In this document: one piece after another, positions 5,022 to 9,082 of the stretch | How the letters are laid out: every line of letters starts with the position of its first letter | Numbering within the stretch: position 1 is the first letter of the stretch | Assembly (NCBI GenBank): GCA_030634785.1 | Contig: DAOWAC010000034.1 | Coordinates: 1 to 9,082 of the forward strand | Length of the DNA stretch: 9,082 nucleotides | DNA from: Chloroflexota bacterium | GTDB taxonomy: Archaea; Iainarchaeota; Iainarchaeia; Iainarchaeales; GCA-2688035 | Direction of reading: 5' to 3' | Translations under genes and position numbers: made by a program | The notes under the pieces: generated by a model | What the model saw: the letters and a program-made list of their open reading frames with translations, nothing else | Told to the model about the DNA's origin: nothing | The model's database searches: none

Positions 5022-5429
5022 TTAAAGACCTTTGACACTGCTTATTGCACCACAGGCCTCACATTTTAACAGCTTAACACCTTGCTTTTCAACAACCTTT
5101 GTATCAGGTCTTTTGCACTCAGGACACAAAATAAACTGTTCAACATATCCTTCAACAAGCCTGTTTACCTGGTCTCTATTAAATTTTCCATTTAACACAA
5201 GTCTGTTGTTATCGTCAATTGCTGCAGAAGTAGCTGTTTCTTTTGCAATAAATTTGAAAATATGTTTGTTATTTCTGTTAATTGCTTTTAAAATTGTAGA
5301 AAAGTTTTTTACAATAGTTTTATGTCCCTGAATAAAAGATTCAGTCTGCGGCATAACAAAACGCTCGTGCTTTTTTGTACTCTCAGGCAGTTTCGCATAC
5401 AACCTTTCAAGCATCTTTTCATATTCCAT
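5022..5429 (-). CDS. eif2b: Translation initiation factor 2 subunit beta (aIF2-beta)
   Basis: A 135-residue protein from the ATG at 5429, the normal size for archaeal aIF2-beta. It has an N-terminal helix that in the family contacts aIF2-gamma (about 1-20), a central alpha/beta domain with RFVMPQTESFIQGHKTIVKN (23-42) and FKFIAKETATSAAID (58-72), and a C-terminal zinc ribbon with C102-x2-C105 and C123-x2-C126, all four cysteines intact. The heterotrimer aIF2 brings initiator Met-tRNA to the small subunit. The frame is open to 5552, but a strong Shine-Dalgarno GGGGGTGA (5438-5445) 8 bases before the ATG at 5429 fixes the start; the in-frame ATG at 5453 lies upstream of that site and gives an unusual N-terminus. 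DUF424 follows 13 bases after its stop codon. A divergent DedA gene begins at 5516, and the 86-base gap must hold both promoters. Confidence 0.96.
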   Translation of the reverse strand: MEYEKMLERLYAKLPESTKKHERFVMPQTESFIQGHKTIVKNFSTILKAINRNNKHIFKFIAKETATSAAIDDNNRLVLNGKFNRDQVNRLVEGYVEQFILCPECKRPDTKVVEKQGVKLLKCEACGAISSVKGL

Positions 5430-5437
5430 AAAATAAT

Positions 5438-5445
5438 TCACCCCC
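5438..5445 (-). promoter_or_regulatory. Strong Shine-Dalgarno fixing the aIF2-beta start
   Basis: The minus strand reads GGGGGTGA, 8 bases upstream of the ATG at 5429. It implies a leadered mRNA with a transcription start at or beyond about 5447, so the TATA element must lie around 5474-5495 in the divergent spacer. Confidence 0.75.
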
Positions 5446-5485
5446 AAGAGCATTTTTAACCCTTTGCCAAAGCAATAAAAGAAAG

Positions 5486-5495
5486 AATTATTAAT
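5486..5495 (+). promoter_or_regulatory. TATA box of the DedA gene, possibly shared with divergent aIF2-beta
   Basis: AATTATTAAT is centred about 26 bases before the ATG at 5516, consistent with a leaderless DedA transcript. Its near symmetry means it may also serve aIF2-beta on the other strand, although a separate element reading CTTTTATT on the minus strand (5473-5480) is an alternative for that gene. Confidence 0.5.
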
Positions 5496-5515
5496 CAAGT
5501 AATTATAATAGCTAT

Positions 5516-6064
5516 ATGGATCCATTTTTCTTCCTAAGTGACCCTGCAGCAATAGCAGAATTTTTCAGAGCAGTTGTTTATGGCACACCTTGGGGAATTG
5601 TAATACTTTTTCTTTTCACATTGTTTGCAAATGCTTCAATAGTACTTCCAATTCTTGTAGAACCAATAGTACTTGTTATTGCTGCCTTTGCACCAAACCT
5701 TCAAACAGCAATCTTTGTAGGAGCTTTAACAGGAACCGCTGCAGCAATTGGAGAAATGTCAGGATATATTCTGGGATTACTTGGAGTAAAAACTTTAAAA
5801 AAAATGAGCAAGGTAAAAACTGAAAAAATCTTCAAAGTCGGAGAAAAACTTGCCAATAAAGGAATGCCAATAATTTTTATTTTTTCATTTACACCACTTC
5901 CTTTTGACATTGTAGGACTTGCTGCAGGAATAATAAAATACGACCCAAAAAGGTTTTTTCTTGCAACCTGGCTTGGAAAACTCTTAAGGTATATTTTGGT
6001 TGCATTAGTTGGATATCTTGGAATGGAAGCATTACCATGGCTTGGAACCATGTTAGGAATATAA
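5516..6064 (+). CDS. DedA/VTT-domain membrane protein
   Basis: A 182-residue polytopic membrane protein of the DedA (VTT, formerly SNARE-associated) family. Hydrophobic segments lie at about 26-42, 44-60, 64-92, 117-140 and 145-168. Family landmarks are GEMSGYILG (79-87), with the acidic residue and GY of the first re-entrant region, and FSFTPLPFDIVGLAAG (123-138), the conserved proline-rich stretch of the second. Characterised bacterial and eukaryotic relatives act in lipid scrambling or flipping and in membrane homeostasis; transport of undecaprenyl phosphate is known for some bacterial members. The substrate of an archaeal member is not known. The ATG at 5516 sits about 26 bases from a TATA box with no Shine-Dalgarno site, so it is probably leaderless. 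It is divergent from aIF2-beta; a small basic gene follows 49 bases downstream on the same strand but has its own promoter-like element. Confidence 0.88.
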   Translation: MDPFFFLSDPAAIAEFFRAVVYGTPWGIVILFLFTLFANASIVLPILVEPIVLVIAAFAPNLQTAIFVGALTGTAAAIGEMSGYILGLLGVKTLKKMSKVKTEKIFKVGEKLANKGMPIIFIFSFTPLPFDIVGLAAGIIKYDPKRFFLATWLGKLLRYILVALVGYLGMEALPWLGTMLGI

Positions 6065-6070
6065 CAAAGG

Positions 6071-6080
6071 TTTAAAAATA
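6071..6080 (+). promoter_or_regulatory. Candidate TATA box of the 77-residue protein gene
   Basis: TTTAAAAATA lies just after the DedA stop codon. Transcription would start near 6101, giving a leader of about 13 bases that contains GTGAT (6101-6105), a weak Shine-Dalgarno match 8 bases before the ATG at 6114. The better-looking AAATATATAA at 6091-6100 is too close to the ATG to be this gene's TATA box unless spacing is unusual. Confidence 0.4.
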
Positions 6081-6113
6081 TTAAAAAAAGAAATATATAA
6101 GTGATAAAAAAAT

Positions 6114-6347
6114 ATGGCAATAAGAAAACCAGTAAATGTAGTGGCAGGAAAATCACTTAAGCTAAAAAAGGGAAAATCGCCAAAAACTCTTTTGGAAAAG
6201 CTGAAAAATAGAATAAGATTTTCACATTCCCAAGTCGAAAAGAAAAAATATTTGAACAGGCTTGAAAGAGTTAAAAGAGCCCTTGTAAACCAAAAACAGC
6301 CAACATCCAAAATAAAATTGGTGGAACAAAAAAAGAAAGCCGCCTAA
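6114..6347 (+). CDS. Small lysine-rich basic protein, unknown function
   Basis: A 77-residue protein with an ATG at 6114 and a weak GTGAT Shine-Dalgarno match 8 bases upstream. It is very rich in lysine and arginine. A short N-terminal segment (MAIRKPVNVVAGKSLKL) precedes a probable helix with leucines at intervals (about 26-60: LLEKLKNRIRFSHSQ, then YLNRLERVKRALV), ending in a lysine tail. It has no cysteines, no hydrophobic segment and no recognised motif. The charge suggests nucleic-acid or ribosome binding, which is inference only. It follows the DedA gene by 49 bases, and its stop codon lies 4 bases from that of the convergent protease gene. It is probably real because of the frame length, start context and the snug fit between neighbours, but it may be lineage-specific. 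Confidence 0.65.
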   Translation: MAIRKPVNVVAGKSLKLKKGKSPKTLLEKLKNRIRFSHSQVEKKKYLNRLERVKRALVNQKQPTSKIKLVEQKKKAA

Positions 6348-6351
6348 TTTT

Positions 6352-7176
6352 CTAAAAACCCAAGGCAATTGAAGTAAGCCATGCCAGAATCATTAACACA
6401 GCCTGTGGTGGCAGAGCAGGCAATGCTTTGCCAACATGCTTGCTTACCCAATCCATTGTAAAAATCAATCCGATTATTGAAGCAATCAAAACCATTACTG
6501 CAGGAATAAGATAGAAAGGATAGGGAGCAGTGCTTGCCTTCATTACGCTTACAGCAAACACCAAGGGCAAGACAAGATCGCCTGTTCCAAGTTCAAACTG
6601 GTGTTCTTCTGTTGGAATTGCAAGAGTAAAAGCAAGGTTTTTTCCGGAAATTCCTTTTGCAAGCTTTACCACGTGCTTTGTTTTAAACACTGCAATAAAA
6701 TCGTAAACAGATAAGAGAATTAAGAAAATAAGAACAGGAATTATTCCAAGGGAAACTCCAATAAGTGCCCCAACACCTGCAACAGAAATAACCGCTGCAA
6801 CATTTCTTACAAACACACTTTTTGGAAGCAGTAATCTTAATACAATTAATTCAACTGCAAACACAAAAGCAATCGCTTCAGGAATAAAAGTTGCAAAAAC
6901 AATAATTGAAGCAGTAAAAACAACAAATATTTCAAAAATTCTAAACAAGCCTGGTCCCTTAAAGAATGTCATAAAAACCAAGAGCAATACAGTAAAAAAC
7001 AAAATCCCTCCAATAAGAAAAAGTGCATTTATAGGATCGTCAGGATTTTCGGAAAAAATAACCGGCTGCTCCATTTCACCAGAAGCAATTTCCGAAATTA
7101 AATTAGCTCCAACAGCAAGTCCAATGACCTGCGCAAGCACAAAAATCAAAACAAGTTTTGGCAAAACCTTTTGCAT
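6352..7176 (-). CDS. Presenilin/signal-peptide-peptidase-like intramembrane aspartyl protease (A22 family)
   Basis: A 274-residue multi-pass membrane protein of the archaeal presenilin-like family (PF06550 type). All three signature motifs are intact: YD in LLSVYDFIAVFKTKH (Y158, D159), GxGD in ELGTGDLVLP (G197 to D200), and PALP (253-256) near the C-terminus. The two aspartates form the catalytic dyad that cuts transmembrane helices inside the bilayer, so the enzyme should be active. About nine hydrophobic segments are visible: one at 8-24, a loop 26-48 with several acidic residues, and the rest from about 51 onward. Natural substrates in archaea are not established. I choose the ATG at 7176 because a TATA box lies about 28 bases upstream; the GTG at 7200 falls inside that box. 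MCM ends 52 bases upstream on the same strand. The gene converges with the small basic gene, with 4 bases between stop codons. Confidence 0.93.
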   Translation of the reverse strand: MQKVLPKLVLIFVLAQVIGLAVGANLISEIASGEMEQPVIFSENPDDPINALFLIGGILFFTVLLLVFMTFFKGPGLFRIFEIFVVFTASIIVFATFIPEAIAFVFAVELIVLRLLLPKSVFVRNVAAVISVAGVGALIGVSLGIIPVLIFLILLSVYDFIAVFKTKHVVKLAKGISGKNLAFTLAIPTEEHQFELGTGDLVLPLVFAVSVMKASTAPYPFYLIPAVMVLIASIIGLIFTMDWVSKHVGKALPALPPQAVLMILAWLTSIALGF

Positions 7177-7199
7177 AAAGAAAGAGTAGGTGATTAACA

Positions 7200-7209
7200 C
7201 TTAAATAAG
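7200..7209 (-). promoter_or_regulatory. TATA box of the presenilin-like protease gene
   Basis: The minus strand reads CTTATTTAAG, centred about 28 bases upstream of the ATG at 7176, giving a leaderless transcript. It lies in the short gap after MCM, so the protease can be transcribed independently of the helicase. Confidence 0.55.
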
Positions 7210-7228
7210 TATTGGGTTTTGAAAAGAA

Positions 7229-9082
7229 TTAACTCTTTCTTGTAGGCTTCAAAAAGTTGTGTCTTGGTCTGTAAAGTTCGCCATTCTTTTCAAGCTTTTG
7301 AATCAGGTCACGAGCTCTTTCCGTTTCAATCCCTTCTGCAGAAGCCTCATTTAAAACGTCCTGCAATGGCACGTTATCCATTTCAGCTGCCTTTTCTCTT
7401 AAAATTGAAAGAATCTTTCTCATATTAGTTACCTGAGTATGAGTCTGCCCTGTCATAATGATATCATAATCTATTTTTCCTGTTTCAGGGTCGGTTACAA
7501 CATCGCTCAAACTTGCTTTGACTAATCTTATTGCTCTTTCAGCATCAGACTTTTCAGCAGTGTCAGATAATCTTATTCTTGCACTTGCCTCTGCAAGCCT
7601 TACAAGCCCTTCAAGCTGTCTGTGAGTAGCAGCATAGCTTCCCTCTTTTCTGCCAATGTCCCTTAATCCAATATAAAAATCTCCAATTGCCTGAATTGCT
7701 TCCTTGGTCATTACAGGAAATATGTTTTGTCTAGTGTAAGAAATATATTTTCCTAAAAGCTCTGGGTCAACAGGAGGAGTTGAATCAGCATCAATGTCAT
7801 CCTGATCTCCACTTTTCAAAATCTTTCCTTTTTTCTTATATTGTGAAATTAATTCACCGCTTTTATGAGTTTTCAAAATATGCGCAGTGATTGCTTCATC
7901 TTTTGTTCTGTCCAATACATCTTTTATCATAAAAAAAAGATCAAATCTTGAAATAAGAGAAGCAGGCAGATTAATTTGTTCAATAAAAGGAGTATATTGT
8001 TCAAACCTTGACATTTTTGGATTTGCAGCAGCCAAAATACTTGTGTCAGACTTAAACCTTGTTACAATTCCTGCTTTTGCAACAGAAATCATTCCCTGTT
8101 CCATTGCTTCATGCATTGCACTCCTGTCTTCTGCATCCATTTTGTCCAATTCATCAACCATGCAGATTCCGCCACTGCTTAAAACAAGAGCTCCTGCTTT
8201 TAGAGTCCAGCCTCCTTCACCAAAATCGTCCTTTACTGCACTTGCAGTAAGCCCAACTCCGCTTGTTGTCTTTCCCGCAGTATAAATACTTCTTGGAGCA
8301 ATGTTGTGAGAAGATTGAAGAATTTGAGACTTTCCTGTTCCAGGATCTCCAACCAGCAAAACATGAACATTTCCTCTTATGGTTTGGTTTCCTGGCAAAT
8401 GTTTTTTGACTCCGCCAAAAAGCTGCAAAATTATGGATTCCTTGACCCTCTCATGCCCGTAAATTGCAGGAGCAATGCTTTTTGTAAGATTTTCATAAAT
8501 TTCAGGGTCTGCTGCCAAAGCCTTTATTTTTTGTTCTTCTTCAGGAGTTACTTCAACCGATTCAAATTCTCGCTGGGTTTCCTCCAAATGCAATGCTTCC
8601 AAATACCTGCCATAAATTGTTTTCTTTTTATCAGGCAAAGCAAGCCTTAAGACACCAACAAATCTTGTTTTGTCACCAGCACTAATTCTGTTAACCAAAT
8701 CATCAGTAATATAAATATTAAGAGTTGAAGCCTGTTCGTTTCCCTTAAGCTTTTCCAAAGGCTCTTGAATTTCAATTCTTTGACTGTCAATAAATTCTGA
8801 TTGCTCTGGTACTAGCTCAAAGTCACGATGTCTACATTCACAAAAAGAAGGCATTTGAAGCAATTCGTTATCCTGTTCTTTTCTATAAGTATTTCCACAA
8901 TGTTTGCATTTCCACACAGCAAGCTGTAACTTTGGCATAACAGTCGTAATCTGCCTTACAATTCCTTCAACTGCAATAAGTTTTCCCAATTGTTTGGCAC
9001 TAATATTACGAACAAGTGGCTCATGTTCTTTTGGTAAATTAAAAAAACGCACATGCGGTGAAAATTTTTCAATTTCAAGAAC
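7229..9082 (-). CDS. mcm: Replicative helicase MCM (5'-truncated by the window edge)
   Basis: The C-terminal 617 residues of an archaeal MCM; the frame is open to base 9082, so roughly the first hundred residues lie outside. The GTG at 9052 is an internal valine (PHVRFFNLP), not a start. In fragment numbering the landmarks are: a zinc element CKHC (59-62) with CEC (81-83); the N-terminal OB domain to about 165; Walker A GDPGTGKS (245-252); the pre-sensor-1 hairpin around ISVAKAGIV (332-340); Walker B VDELDKM (309-315); sensor 1 AAANPK (351-356); the arginine-finger SRFD (R379); sensor 2 around THRQLEGL (R488); and a C-terminal winged helix (about 550-617). All ATPase residues are present and there is no intein. 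MCM forms a ring that unwinds DNA at the fork. The last zinc pair is C-x-C rather than the commoner C-x2-C. The presenilin-like gene follows 52 bases downstream with its own TATA box. Confidence 0.97.
   Translation of the reverse strand, partial: VLEIEKFSPHVRFFNLPKEHEPLVRNISAKQLGKLIAVEGIVRQITTVMPKLQLAVWKCKHCGNTYRKEQDNELLQMPSFCECRHRDFELVPEQSEFIDSQRIEIQEPLEKLKGNEQASTLNIYITDDLVNRISAGDKTRFVGVLRLALPDKKKTIYGRYLEALHLEETQREFESVEVTPEEEQKIKALAADPEIYENLTKSIAPAIYGHERVKESIILQLFGGVKKHLPGNQTIRGNVHVLLVGDPGTGKSQILQSSHNIAPRSIYTAGKTTSGVGLTASAVKDDFGEGGWTLKAGALVLSSGGICMVDELDKMDAEDRSAMHEAMEQGMISVAKAGIVTRFKSDTSILAAANPKMSRFEQYTPFIEQINLPASLISRFDLFFMIKDVLDRTKDEAITAHILKTHKSGELISQYKKKGKILKSGDQDDIDADSTPPVDPELLGKYISYTRQNIFPVMTKEAIQAIGDFYIGLRDIGRKEGSYAATHRQLEGLVRLAEASARIRLSDTAEKSDAERAIRLVKASLSDVVTDPETGKIDYDIIMTGQTHTQVTNMRKILSILREKAAEMDNVPLQDVLNEASAEGIETERARDLIQKLEKNGELYRPRHNFLKPTRKS

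Noticed and set aside
5430..5552. Longer aIF2-beta starting at 5552 or at ATG 5453
   Set aside because: The strong Shine-Dalgarno site at 5438-5445 lies downstream of both, and the extra residues overlap the divergent DedA promoter and are foreign to the family.
5701..6310. Minus-strand open frames opposite DedA and the 77-residue gene
   Set aside because: They are shadows with Phe/Leu-rich translations that overlap better-supported plus-strand genes.
7177..7200. GTG 7200 as start of the presenilin-like protease
   Set aside because: It lies inside the TATA box at 7200-7209; ATG 7176 is at the right distance.
7887..8650. Plus-strand open frames opposite MCM
   Set aside because: They are antisense shadows of a well-conserved helicase gene, with cysteine/serine-rich low-quality translations and no start signals.
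9050..9052. GTG as the MCM start
   Set aside because: The frame stays open to the window edge and the upstream residues (EIEKFSPH) continue the MCM N-terminal domain.
1..9082. CRISPR arrays, insertion sequences, tRNA/rRNA genes, inteins
   Set aside because: I looked for regular repeats, terminal inverted repeats, cloverleaf ends and self-splicing insertions and saw none.

Overview
The window is archaeal. It carries a minichromosome maintenance helicase (MCM), initiation factors aIF1A and aIF2-beta, a RIO1-type kinase, a DUF424 protein and an archaeal presenilin/signal-peptide-peptidase-like protease. Promoters are TATA-box type, about 26-30 bases upstream of mostly leaderless starts. The DNA is AT-rich (by eye about one third G+C), intergenic gaps are short (none over about 230 bases), and lysine-rich small proteins are common. 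This would suit a small-genome lineage such as a DPANN archaeon, but the sequence alone does not fix the taxon.

Layout. Bases 47-3904 are all on the minus strand. From right to left they are aIF1A, a large membrane-anchored secreted beta-propeller protein (PF09826-like), RIO1 kinase with a 60-residue two-helix membrane protein 3 bases behind it, and a ribbon-helix-helix regulator. The regulator's promoter overlaps a perfect 16-bp palindrome. Bases 3905-4132 are a divergent control region with four copies of an AAAACCCA-type element arranged as two inverted pairs. Bases 4133-4684 (plus) encode an unrecognised basic protein with a hint of a JAB/MPN-like core. It converges on a minus-strand pair, aIF2-beta then DUF424, in which DUF424 seems to start at AUU behind a Shine-Dalgarno sequence. 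Bases 5516-6064 (plus) encode a DedA/VTT membrane protein, followed at 6114-6347 by a 77-residue basic protein. These converge, 4 bases apart, on the presenilin-like protease (6352-7176, minus). Upstream of that is MCM, which runs off the right edge without its N-terminus.

How it fits together. Most genes belong to core information processing: translation initiation (aIF1A, aIF2-beta, perhaps DUF424), small-subunit maturation (RIO1) and replication (MCM). Envelope genes (beta-propeller, DedA, intramembrane protease, the small two-helix protein) are interspersed. Several start codons had to be moved inward from the longest reading frame, because the far-upstream TTG/GTG codons lie inside TATA boxes or terminator T-tracts.

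I see no CRISPR array, transposon, tRNA or rRNA, and no convincing new multi-gene system. The observations most worth checking are the AUU start of DUF424, the palindrome over the regulator's promoter, the inverted repeat upstream of the beta-propeller gene, the four-copy element at 3960-4040, and the possible JAB-like protein.
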